In this document: one piece after another, positions 23,738-30,372 of the stretch | Layout of the letters: the number at the start of each line of letters is the position of its first letter | Numbering within the stretch: the first letter of the stretch is position 1 | Assembly (NCBI GenBank): GCA_002482775.1 | Contig: DLGQ01000042.1 | Coordinates: 5,307-35,678, forward strand | Direction of reading: 5' to 3' | DNA length: 30,372 nt | Source of the DNA: Flavobacteriales bacterium UBA7690 | GTDB taxonomy: Bacteria > Bacteroidota > Bacteroidia > Flavobacteriales_F > PHOS-HE28 | The notes under the pieces: model-generated | Seen by the model: only the letters and a program-made list of their open reading frames with translations | Told to the model about the DNA's origin: nothing | Database searches by the model: none | Position numbers and translations under genes: made by a program

Positions 23738-26700
23738 GTGATCACATCAGCCGTCGCACGACGGATCTTGACGCTATTCTTCGCAGCGGGTTCGGTGTGC
23801 AGCGGTGTAGCTCAATCGATCCCCTTTACCAGCGGCCCTATCCCGTTGTGTGATTCGAGCACGTTCACCGCCAACGTGAGCGGTGTGGGGTGGCTCGGTA
23901 GTCCTTGGACCCCATGGTCATCCTGGCTCGAGTCGCTCACCATCAATATCACATCGGATCACCCGCAAACTCTGAGCATCTCGCTAACCTCGCCAGAGGG
24001 CACCACCTTGGTGCTCTCTGCCTTCAACGGTGCAGGTGGGCAGAACTACACCGGTACCACTTTCATCTACGACGGGTGGACGCCGATCACCACCGGGACC
24101 GCCCCGTTCACGGGTACGACGTGGGCGCCGCAAGGTGGATCGTTCAGCATTTTCAACAACGAGTACGCGGATGGTACATGGACCATTTCGGTGGTGGACA
24201 CCGCTTGTGCCAACGGCGGCATAGGCCCCGGCGGGAATTGGACACCTGGCTGGTTCGATGGAAGTGGGGGCAACGGCGGCTTCGCCTTCGGCTTCTCCAG
24301 CGGGCCACCACCCTGCATGGGCGGCATTCCTTGGGGCCAAGAGACGATATGTCCGGGGCAGACGGTGGACATCCTCGGTTATTACACCAGCCAGATGTCG
24401 TGGTACGAATACACCATAACACCCTGGGGTAACCCCGTGCCCGACTACACGGCAGTGAGCGAACCTGGAACTTATTCCGTGGATGCGTACGATCCGTGGG
24501 AAGGCTGCTGGTATAGCGCGACCTTCGAAGTGATCGGGGCGCCGCAGATAGACCTGGGACCAGACCAGACGGTGGAACAGTGCAGTGGTGATGGTCCCGT
24601 CAACTTATCCGCCCTGTTCACCATCCCTCTTGGAACGGCTGCTTGGTGGCACGATGCAACGCCGATCAGCAATGGTGCTTCCACCGCTGTTTCGCTCCCG
24701 GGCAGCTACCGCGTTGTAGGAGGTTATGGCACAGGATGCAGCGATACCGCGTACGTGGCCGTCACCTTCCCTACCAGCCCTGATCTGGGCTTGGATCAGA
24801 CCTTGAGCATTTGCCAAGGCGGAAGTGCTGATCTTTCCACGCTCTTCAATACGACCGGGCTGTTGTCGAGTTGGAGCTATGGCGGCGTGCCGTTCAACAC
24901 ACCTGCGGTTGCATCCGTCGCTGGAACCTATACCCTGCAAGCCAGTTCTAGTGAGGGTTGTACCGATGAAGCCAGCGTAACACTGAACGTAAGCGCCCAA
25001 CCTGCTCTGGGACCGGATCAGTCGGCTGTAGTTTGTGGCGGTTCCAATGTGGACCTCACCGCCCTGTTCGATCCCGGTGGTTTCGCTACCACCTGGTACT
25101 TCAACAACGCAGTGATACCTACCCCCACCGCGGCAACAACGCCTGGCACATACATCGTTATGGCCGGTGCAGGCAACTGCTCCGACGCTGCGCAGGTGCT
25201 CCTTAGCGCGGCAACGCAACCGAACCTTGGTGCCGATGTGACGGCCAGTATCTGCGCAGGTTCCACGGTGGATCTTACATCGTTCTACCTCACAGGAGGA
25301 CTATCCACCACCTGGTATTTCGGTGGTAACGTATTGAACACCCCGACCAGCGCAGGATCCGAGGGGCAGTATCTCTTGGTGGCCAACACCAATGCCGGTT
25401 GCGTGGATAGCGCGGTGGTGACCGTGAACAGTGATGTACAACCGTTCATCGGTGCCGATATGACCGTGCAATTCTGCAGCAACACCACCTTCGACCTTTC
25501 TCCGCTTTACAACACCACCGGTCTCGATGCCGAGTGGACAAGGCTTGGCGCTACTGTGGCCGACCCCACTGCGATCATGAACGGCGGCACCTACCGGCTG
25601 GTGGTCTCGTATGGCACCATGTGTACGGATACGGCCTTCGTGAACGCGGAATTGATGATGAGCCCGCAACTCGCACCGGACATGTACGCTTCGGTATGCC
25701 AAGGCGAAGGGGAGGACCTGGTGAGCTATTTCAACTTCGTGAACGTTACCACGGCATGGACGCTGGCCGGGGTAACCGTACCCGATGCGGGCGCAGCGAC
25801 AGAAGATGGTCTCTACCGTGTGATCGCCACCAACGGGGATGGTTGTTCCGATACGGCTTTCGTGGACCTTTCGGTAGACATGCCACCGGTGATCGGTGAT
25901 GATCAGGACATCACCGCTTGCGAAGGGACCTCCGTTGATCTTACCGCCCTCTACTCCACTGGCTCGAACGTGAACGCATGGACCTTCGCAGGAGCCATCA
26001 TCGACGATCCATACGGCGCTTCTGAGGCAGGTGCCTATACGCTCACCAGCACCAATGCTTCGGGGTGTTCAGCTTCGGCAGCGGTAACGCTCACCTTGGA
26101 GACCGCACCACAGTTAGGCGCTGACCAAGATGCTTCCGTGTGTGCGGGTACACCATTCGACCTTACAAGCCTATACGATACCGCTGGGCTCAGCGCTGTA
26201 TGGACGCGCAGTGGTACCATCGTGGCGGATCCAGCAGCAGTTACATTGACCGGACAATACGTGTTGGAAGTCGCCAATGCCGCAGGTTGCACGGATGAGG
26301 CGGTGGTCTCCTTCACCGCGAACCCGCTTCCCGTGCCGGGTGCTGACGCGACGATCACGCTTTGTCCTTGGCAGACGGTGGATCTGACCACGACCTTCAA
26401 CACCAGTGGTGCGAACGTATCCTACACGTTCAACAATGACCCGGTGAGCGACCCCACAGGTGTTAGCGAAGCCGGTGAATACGTGATCGTGCTGGTGGAT
26501 GAGAACGGATGCACCGGTGAAGCCACAGCTACCCTTTCGCTGATCGATTGTGAATGTGTGGCGGACTTCGCCCATGATGCCCAGTGTGTGCAGGACCCCG
26601 TTCAGTTCACCTTGCTTGCTGATTCAACCATACTTGGCGTCCATTGGGACTTCGGTGGTTCTGCTGTTGCCTCTTCGGCCATTCACCCCATGGTGGAATT

Positions 26701-27076
26701 CGCCGCTGGTGAAAGCGTAGTGGTGACCTTACAAGCCACCTTGAGCTGCGGTGTGGTGGAGATCCTACGCACGATCGAATTGGAAGATTGCTCCCAGCGC
26801 TGCAACGTGTACATCCCTTCCGCTTTCACCCCGAATGGTGATGATGTGAACGAGGCGTGGACCTGGCAGGGGAACTGCGATCCGAAGAACTTCAGCATGA
26901 CCATCTTCGACCGGTTCGGAGAATTGATCTTCGCTTCCACCGACCCTGACAAAGCGTGGGATGGCACCTATGCCGGTAAGCCCACGCCGCCCGGTGTGTA
27001 TGCCTATCGCGTTGGGTACACGTTGCCCTACCAGCAGCACAAACAAGTGGCGGGATCGATCACGCTGTTGCGGTGA
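23738..27076 (+). CDS. T9SS-exported repeat protein with P-domain-like N-terminus and gliding-motility C-terminal domain
   Basis: About 1112 residues from GTG 23738, which begins a plausible signal peptide (ITSAVARRILTLFFAAGSV, ending VAQ|S). The frame is open back to GTG 23648 and no in-frame ATG fits, so the start is uncertain. After the signal comes a region resembling the proprotein-convertase P-domain (LTINITSDHPQTLSISLTSP, TAPFTGTTWAPQG, ADGTWTISVVD). Nine tandem Ig-like repeats of about 74 residues follow, each with 'P.LG.D....C.G..vDLt.ly' and 'G.Y.....n..GC.d.a.V'. A PKD-like segment (VHWDFGGSAV) comes next, and the end is the type-B sorting/CHU_C domain (NVYIPSAFTPNGDDVNEAW ... FDRFGELIFAS ... 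PPGVYAYRVGY). That domain directs export through the type IX system. No catalytic domain is seen; adhesin or surface structural role is inference. Confidence 0.9.
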   Translation: MITSAVARRILTLFFAAGSVCSGVAQSIPFTSGPIPLCDSSTFTANVSGVGWLGSPWTPWSSWLESLTINITSDHPQTLSISLTSPEGTTLVLSAFNGAGGQNYTGTTFIYDGWTPITTGTAPFTGTTWAPQGGSFSIFNNEYADGTWTISVVDTACANGGIGPGGNWTPGWFDGSGGNGGFAFGFSSGPPPCMGGIPWGQETICPGQTVDILGYYTSQMSWYEYTITPWGNPVPDYTAVSEPGTYSVDAYDPWEGCWYSATFEVIGAPQIDLGPDQTVEQCSGDGPVNLSALFTIPLGTAAWWHDATPISNGASTAVSLPGSYRVVGGYGTGCSDTAYVAVTFPTSPDLGLDQTLSICQGGSADLSTLFNTTGLLSSWSYGGVPFNTPAVASVAGTYTLQASSSEGCTDEASVTLNVSAQPALGPDQSAVVCGGSNVDLTALFDPGGFATTWYFNNAVIPTPTAATTPGTYIVMAGAGNCSDAAQVLLSAATQPNLGADVTASICAGSTVDLTSFYLTGGLSTTWYFGGNVLNTPTSAGSEGQYLLVANTNAGCVDSAVVTVNSDVQPFIGADMTVQFCSNTTFDLSPLYNTTGLDAEWTRLGATVADPTAIMNGGTYRLVVSYGTMCTDTAFVNAELMMSPQLAPDMYASVCQGEGEDLVSYFNFVNVTTAWTLAGVTVPDAGAATEDGLYRVIATNGDGCSDTAFVDLSVDMPPVIGDDQDITACEGTSVDLTALYSTGSNVNAWTFAGAIIDDPYGASEAGAYTLTSTNASGCSASAAVTLTLETAPQLGADQDASVCAGTPFDLTSLYDTAGLSAVWTRSGTIVADPAAVTLTGQYVLEVANAAGCTDEAVVSFTANPLPVPGADATITLCPWQTVDLTTTFNTSGANVSYTFNNDPVSDPTGVSEAGEYVIVLVDENGCTGEATATLSLIDCECVADFAHDAQCVQDPVQFTLLADSTILGVHWDFGGSAVASSAIHPMVEFAAGESVVVTLQATLSCGVVEILRTIELEDCSQRCNVYIPSAFTPNGDDVNEAWTWQGNCDPKNFSMTIFDRFGELIFASTDPDKAWDGTYAGKPTPPGVYAYRVGYTLPYQQHKQVAGSITLLR
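24542..26548 (+). repeat. Nine tandem ~223-bp coding repeats (Ig-like units)
   Basis: Nine head-to-tail units of about 74 codons begin at PQIDLGPDQ, PDLGLDQT, PALGPDQS, PNLGADVT, PFIGADMT, PQLAPDMY, PVIGDDQD, PQLGADQD and PVPGADAT. Each has two conserved cysteines, a VDLT-like strand, a central Trp (Tyr in the ninth) and a closing G-x-Y. DNA identity between units is clearly lower than protein similarity, so the array is old rather than a recent expansion. Confidence 0.85.
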
Positions 27077-27079
27077 TCG
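27057..27079. other. Inverted repeat at the convergent gene junction
   Basis: CGATCAC (27057-27063) and GTGATCG (27073-27079) form a perfect 7-bp stem with a 9-base loop, spanning the TGA stop of the plus-strand gene and lying 7 bases from the end of the minus-strand gene. It may act as a weak bidirectional terminator, although neither strand has a T tract after it. Confidence 0.35.
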
Positions 27080-27085
27080 GCACAG

Positions 27086-27334
27086 TTAGCCTACGAGCAA
27101 CTTATCGATCGCTGCGGCCAGCTTGTGATCCTTCTCGGTGACCGCACCACCGGCATCGTGCGTGTTCAAGGCGATGTGAACGCTGTTGTAAACGTTGCTC
27201 CAATCCGGGTGGTGGTTCTGCTTCTCGGCGAGGAAGCCCACACGCGTCATGAAGGCGAACGCCTCGCTGAAGTCCTTGAACTTGAAGGTGCGGCATAGCT
27301 TGCCTTCAACGATGGTCCATGCTGTTGCGCTCAT
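27086..27334 (-). CDS. 4a-hydroxytetrahydrobiopterin dehydratase (pterin-4a-carbinolamine dehydratase)
   Basis: 82 residues, short but typical of Bacteroidota members. The signature EKQNHHPDWSNVYNSVHIAL followed by THDAGGAVTEKD contains the catalytic histidine pair and the later His of the family. The enzyme dehydrates 4a-hydroxytetrahydrobiopterin formed by aromatic amino acid hydroxylases, returning the cofactor to its cycle; some bacterial homologues are proposed to act in other pterin pathways. ATG 27334 overlaps the stop of the S46 peptidase gene (TCAT at 27331-27334 on the plus strand, ATGA on the coding strand), fixing the start and suggesting coupled translation. No hydroxylase gene is in the window. 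Confidence 0.94.
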   Translation of the reverse strand: MSATAWTIVEGKLCRTFKFKDFSEAFAFMTRVGFLAEKQNHHPDWSNVYNSVHIALNTHDAGGAVTEKDHKLAAAIDKLLVG

Positions 27335-29517
27335 CGGTGTATGGGGAGTTGGATCATGTCCGGAGCGGTGTTTCGCACGAGCTGCATCTCTTCCACCAAA
27401 TGTTTCGCCCCGGCGAACTTGTCGATGATGAAGAGCACGTAGCGCGCATCCACGCAGATGTTGCGGCACTTGTCCGGGTCGAACTGGATATCGCTCATGG
27501 TGCTTTCCCAGGTGCGATCGAAGTTGAGGCCGATGAGCTCGCCACGGCCGTTCAACACCGGACTACCGCTGTTGCCTCCCGTGGTGTGCAGCGAAGAGGT
27601 GAAGCAGACGGGCATGGTGCCATCAACGCCGTATTCGCCGTAATCCTTCGCGGCGTGCAGTTCCAGCAAGCGCTTGGGCAGATCGAACTCCACATCGCCG
27701 GGCACGTACTTCTCCACCACGCCATCCAGTGTACTGAAGGCATCGTACACCACACCATCACGCGGCAAGCTGCCCTCCACTTTACCGTAGGAAAGACGCA
27801 TGGTGCTGTTGGCATCGGGCCAGAACGTGCGAGTGGGTTCCATCTCCATCATGCCCTTGACGTAGGTCCGCATGTTGGTCTCGATGCGATCACCCAAGGC
27901 ACTGTGTTGCGGGCGGACCTGTTCCAGGAAGCTCTTGAAGAAACTGCGCGAAGCCCGATACGCTGGATCGTTGTTCATCAGCTTCACGTACTTCTTCGGC
28001 TTCAGCTTCAACGCTGCGGTGAGCTTGGCCTGATCCACGAGCACGCTGCGTGCATAGAGATCCTCCACCCATGCGTCGGTATCCCCTTTGAACTTCGTGT
28101 CGATCTCCTTCAGGATATCGGGCTGGGAAGTGAGGGGAACATTCGCACGGTAGATGGGCAACAGCGCTTTGAACACGCGCTTGTCCACCTCCACATCGTA
28201 ATCCTTGAAATATCCCGGCAATACACTGACGCGCTCTTCCGCCTTCGCGCCGAACTTGTTCTCGGTCACCAAGCGTTGGTGCTCTTCGGTGAGCTCACGG
28301 AAGCCATCCGCGAAGCGCAACACCTCCGGGCCGTAGTACACCATTTCCACGAAGAGGTCGCGCGCAGTGGCGAGCGGGACGTATTGCCCGTAGAGATCCT
28401 TCATGGCCGGTAGCACGGCTTCCAGGTCCGCGCGCCCGAGTTCCTTGGCCTTGGCCTGATAGGCAGCTTCCTGTGTGCGCTTCTTGTCCAAGGTGCGTAG
28501 TTCTTTCAGCCCGCGCACTTCACCGATCCATTTCTTGTAGGCATTGCTGATGCTCGATTGTTTGTCGGCGTACTGGATCCTTGTCTTGTCGCTGTTGCGC
28601 ATGGCGGCATCGATCACGTCCAAACTTGCCGCACGCATCTTGATCCGCAATGGATCGGCGGTGTTCATCACGTAGTCCACCGCATAGGAGCTGAGGTAGC
28701 GTTGGGTGCTGCCGGGGAAACCGAAGATCATGGCGAAGTCGCCCTCCTTCACCCCTTCCACACTGATGGGCAGTGAATGGCGTGGAACGAACGGCACGTT
28801 GGCTTCGGAAGCCTCGGCGGGTTTGTTGTCCGCACCGGCGTAGATGCGGAACAGGCTGAAGTCGGCATTGTGCCGAGGCCACATCCAGTTGTCCGTATCG
28901 CCCCCGTATTTGCCGATGCTGCTGGGTGGTGCTCCCACGAGCCGTACATCGCGGAACGTTTCGGTGACGATGAGGAAGTACGAGTTGCCGTAGTTGAACG
29001 GACGTACCACGGCTTGGTAGTGGGTGCCCGCTATGGCTTCCTTCGCGATGGCTTCACCCAACCTGCCCACAAGTTCGCGACGTTGTGCTTCGTTGGCGTT
29101 GACTTCAGCGGTGATCTGCGACAGGATCCGATCGGTAACATCTTCCATGCGGATGATGAACGTAGCGGTGAGCCCGGCGTTCTTCAGCTCCGTCGCGCGG
29201 TCCTTCGCCCAGAAACCATCCTTCAAATAATCATGCTCCAGGCTGCTCTGTTCCTGGATGGCGCTGAAGCCACAATGGTGGTTGGTGAGGATGAGCCCTT
29301 GCTTGCTGATCACCTCGGCCGTGCAACCGCCACCGAACAAGACGATGGCATCCTTGATGCTTCCGTTGTTGATGCTGTAGATGTCCTCTGCGCTGAGCTT
29401 GAGGCCAGCGCTCTGCATGTCGCTTTCGATGCTCTTGAGGAGCGTGGGCACCCACATGCCTTCGTGGGCACGCACGTGGAAGCTGAACAACACGAACAAG
29501 GAAAAGAGGAAGCGCAT
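27331..29517 (-). CDS. S46 family dipeptidyl peptidase, DPP11-like (Asp/Glu-specific)
   Basis: 728 residues with a signal peptide (MRFLFSLFVLFSFHVRAHEG); ATG 29517 is chosen over ATG 29559, which only adds a polar extension. S46 enzymes are periplasmic exo-dipeptidases with a chymotrypsin-type triad. The triad is visible: His80/His81 in LTNHHCGFSAIQ, Asp219 in WPRHNADFSLFRIY and Ser650 in HTTGGNSGSPVLNG. Arg668 in LIGLNFDRTWESTMSDI lies 18 residues after the serine, equivalent to Arg673 of Porphyromonas gingivalis DPP11 (Ser655), which confers preference for acidic P1 residues; DPP7 has glycine there. The predicted activity is release of Xaa-Asp and Xaa-Glu dipeptides from peptide N-termini for uptake. 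Its stop overlaps the pterin dehydratase start. Confidence 0.95.
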   Translation of the reverse strand: MRFLFSLFVLFSFHVRAHEGMWVPTLLKSIESDMQSAGLKLSAEDIYSINNGSIKDAIVLFGGGCTAEVISKQGLILTNHHCGFSAIQEQSSLEHDYLKDGFWAKDRATELKNAGLTATFIIRMEDVTDRILSQITAEVNANEAQRRELVGRLGEAIAKEAIAGTHYQAVVRPFNYGNSYFLIVTETFRDVRLVGAPPSSIGKYGGDTDNWMWPRHNADFSLFRIYAGADNKPAEASEANVPFVPRHSLPISVEGVKEGDFAMIFGFPGSTQRYLSSYAVDYVMNTADPLRIKMRAASLDVIDAAMRNSDKTRIQYADKQSSISNAYKKWIGEVRGLKELRTLDKKRTQEAAYQAKAKELGRADLEAVLPAMKDLYGQYVPLATARDLFVEMVYYGPEVLRFADGFRELTEEHQRLVTENKFGAKAEERVSVLPGYFKDYDVEVDKRVFKALLPIYRANVPLTSQPDILKEIDTKFKGDTDAWVEDLYARSVLVDQAKLTAALKLKPKKYVKLMNNDPAYRASRSFFKSFLEQVRPQHSALGDRIETNMRTYVKGMMEMEPTRTFWPDANSTMRLSYGKVEGSLPRDGVVYDAFSTLDGVVEKYVPGDVEFDLPKRLLELHAAKDYGEYGVDGTMPVCFTSSLHTTGGNSGSPVLNGRGELIGLNFDRTWESTMSDIQFDPDKCRNICVDARYVLFIIDKFAGAKHLVEEMQLVRNTAPDMIQLPIHR

Positions 29518-29532
29518 GGTCGAGGGTTTGCG

Positions 29533-29540
29533 CAAAGATG
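29533..29540 (-). promoter_or_regulatory. Candidate -7 element (CATCTTTG) for the S46 peptidase gene
   Basis: On the minus strand CATCTTTG matches seven of eight positions of TAnnTTTG and ends 15 bases before the ATG at 29517, giving a very short leader. There is no TTG at the usual -33 spacing. Candidate only. Confidence 0.35.
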
Positions 29541-29558
29541 GGTTCTCGGTGCCGATCA

Positions 29559-29574
29559 TCGGTCCTGTGACCGA
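29559..29574. other. Small perfect hairpin after the 29590 gene
   Basis: TCGGTC (29559-29564) and GACCGA (29569-29574) with loop CTGT form a 6-bp stem in the 72-base gap between the two minus-strand units. It sits 16 bases after the stop of the small membrane protein gene but has no T tract, so it is at best a weak terminator or a binding site. Confidence 0.25.
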
Positions 29575-29589
29575 CCGTTCACCCCCTGT

Positions 29590-29865
29590 TCAATCCTGGC
29601 TTGGCTGCACGGCTTCTTGTTCCGCAGGATCAACAGGAAGGTCTTGCTTCCGATGCTCCAGACGTTCGCTGATGTAGATGGCGAAGAGCACGATGAGCAC
29701 CAGGAAGAGGAACGCCTTGGGATCACGGTACAACGGCCGTTTGGGGCGTTGCACGGCGTTGGTGTAGTTATAGATCAGCCTTTTCGGGTCGCGGTAGCGC
29801 GCGAGCTCGGCATCCGTGGGCTGTTGGCCCTGGCCCTCTGGCGTTATGCGGTACCGGCGTTTCAT
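29590..29865 (-). CDS. Small single-pass membrane protein coupled to the ECF sigma factor
   Basis: 91 residues, not recognised. The N-terminal 55 residues are basic and polar (MKRRYRITPEGQGQQ, then LARYRDPKRLIYNYTN and a second RDPK at KRPLYRDPKAF). One transmembrane helix follows (FLFLVLIVLFAIYI), then an acidic/Gln-rich tail. ATG 29865 overlaps the sigma factor stop (ATGA, 29862-29865), so the two are translated together. Genes in this position after an ECF sigma factor are often anti-sigma factors, but no zinc-finger ZAS motif (HxxxCxxC) is present. The positive-inside rule places the long N-terminal part in the cytoplasm, where it could contact the sigma factor; that is inference. Confidence 0.75.
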   Translation of the reverse strand: MKRRYRITPEGQGQQPTDAELARYRDPKRLIYNYTNAVQRPKRPLYRDPKAFLFLVLIVLFAIYISERLEHRKQDLPVDPAEQEAVQPSQD

Positions 29866-30372
29866 GACCGTGGAACAAGGTATGTGCGTAACAGCCCCAG
29901 AACCCGGTGGGTGCGCATCTTGGCGGCATCCTCCCCCACACCGAGCACCTGGCCAAGCTCGGCGAAACTCAATCCATCCATGTAGCGTAGTTCGATCAAC
30001 CGGGCACGCTCCTCGTCCAGCTTCCCCATGGCGGTGCCCAAGCGTTGCATTTCGGTCTCGTCCAGTTGAAGGCCCATTTCCTCCGATAGCCCGCGCACAT
30101 CGGCATAGCTCATGTCGATGAGCACTTCTTTCTTCTTGCGCCAGTGCATGCGCACCTCGTTGAGCGCTATGCGATAGAGCCATGCCCGGAAAGGCAAGCC
30201 CCGTGGCTCGTATTTCCCTAAGGCGAGCATTGCTTTGAGGAAGGTCTGTTGCGTAAGATCCGCGGTGAGGTCCCGGTGGCTGGTGCGCCGGAGTATGAAG
30301 CGGAAGATGTCCCCGAAGTAGCGCTCGTACAGCGGAGCGAACCGGGCAGGGTCGGCTTTTGCCGCTGTGATG
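29862..30372 (-). CDS. ECF-type RNA polymerase sigma factor, 5' end outside the window
   Basis: Read on the minus strand, the frame is open to the window edge, giving about 169 C-terminal residues. Region 2 is visible (FAPLYERYFGDIFRFILRRT, then DLTADLTQQTFLKAML and the -10-recognition segment PFRAWLYRIALNEVRMHWRK). Region 4 follows with its helix-turn-helix (LDEERARLIELRYMDGLSFA, ELGQVLGVGEDAAKMRTHRV). The layout is that of sigma-70 family ECF sigma factors, which direct RNA polymerase to stress or envelope regulons. An internal ATG at 30230 would miss most of region 2 and is not the true start. The first residues are missing here. The stop overlaps the small membrane protein start. Confidence 0.93.
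   Translation of the reverse strand, partial: ITAAKADPARFAPLYERYFGDIFRFILRRTSHRDLTADLTQQTFLKAMLALGKYEPRGLPFRAWLYRIALNEVRMHWRKKKEVLIDMSYADVRGLSEEMGLQLDETEMQRLGTAMGKLDEERARLIELRYMDGLSFAELGQVLGVGEDAAKMRTHRVLGLLRTYLVPRS

Noticed and set aside
24542..26548. Possible CRISPR or DNA-level satellite array because of the roughly 223-base periodicity
   Set aside because: The units are coding, in frame and diverged at DNA level, with conserved cysteines and tryptophan; there are no short identical repeats with unique spacers.
27319..28413. 364-codon plus-strand frame opposite the S46 peptidase
   Set aside because: It lies antisense to a peptidase with a complete catalytic triad and shows no domain of its own. 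The same applies to the 402-codon frame at 28777-29985.

Overview
The window looks like a chromosomal segment of a GC-rich (by eye, above 50 %) member of the Bacteroidota, most likely Flavobacteriales or a close relative. The lineage call rests on the family set: a type IX secretion 'gliding-motility-associated' C-terminal domain, an S46 dipeptidyl peptidase, a DUF1573 protein, an OM-barrel protein with thrombospondin type 3 repeats, a tyrosine-tailed BY-kinase, and the absence of Shine-Dalgarno-like sequences before most starts. I see no tRNA, rRNA, CRISPR array, insertion sequence, integrase or phage gene. The gene set is envelope-centred and housekeeping in character. No gap between genes exceeds 300 bases; the longest are about 155-165 bases (8934-9100 and 23581-23737).

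Layout. (1) 1-5260, plus strand: end of an exopolysaccharide operon, with an outer-membrane export protein tail, a Wzc-like tyrosine autokinase, RfbC, a WecA/MraY-type initiating phosphoglycosyltransferase and a lytic transglycosylase. The genes abut or overlap. (2) 5280-8933: uvrA and a LOG-family nucleotide hydrolase. (3) 9101-12727: two poorly characterised envelope proteins. One has an internally duplicated domain, a TolA-like helical linker and a SPOR-like tail. The other has a barrel-like N-terminus, calcium-binding TSP3 repeats and three SPOR-like repeats. (4) 12835-21273: a bacterial alpha-2-macroglobulin lipoprotein with an intact thioester motif, penicillin-binding protein 1C, and a MORN-repeat secreted protein overlapping it. 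(5) 21348-23580: an S41 C-terminal processing protease and a DUF1573 protein, closed by a strong intrinsic terminator. (6) 23738-27076: a T9SS cargo protein with a P-domain-like N-terminus and nine tandem repeats of about 74 residues. (7) 27086-30372, minus strand and convergent: a DPP11-type S46 peptidase coupled to a pterin-4a-carbinolamine dehydratase, and an ECF sigma factor (truncated by the window edge) coupled to a small single-pass membrane protein.

How the genes fit together: the first block builds and exports surface polysaccharide. The SPOR-like, lytic transglycosylase and PBP1C proteins act on or bind peptidoglycan. The alpha-2-macroglobulin is a periplasmic protease trap classically paired with PBP1C for repair after envelope damage. 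The T9SS protein is exported to the surface, and DPP11 releases acidic dipeptides during peptide catabolism. Several start-stop overlaps (2650-2654, 4292-4295, 20758-20761, 27331-27334, 29862-29865) fix start codons and suggest translational coupling. The least explained parts are the pair at 9101-12727, the small protein after the sigma factor, and the repeat protein at 23738-27076. I do not see a clearly novel defence or mobile system.
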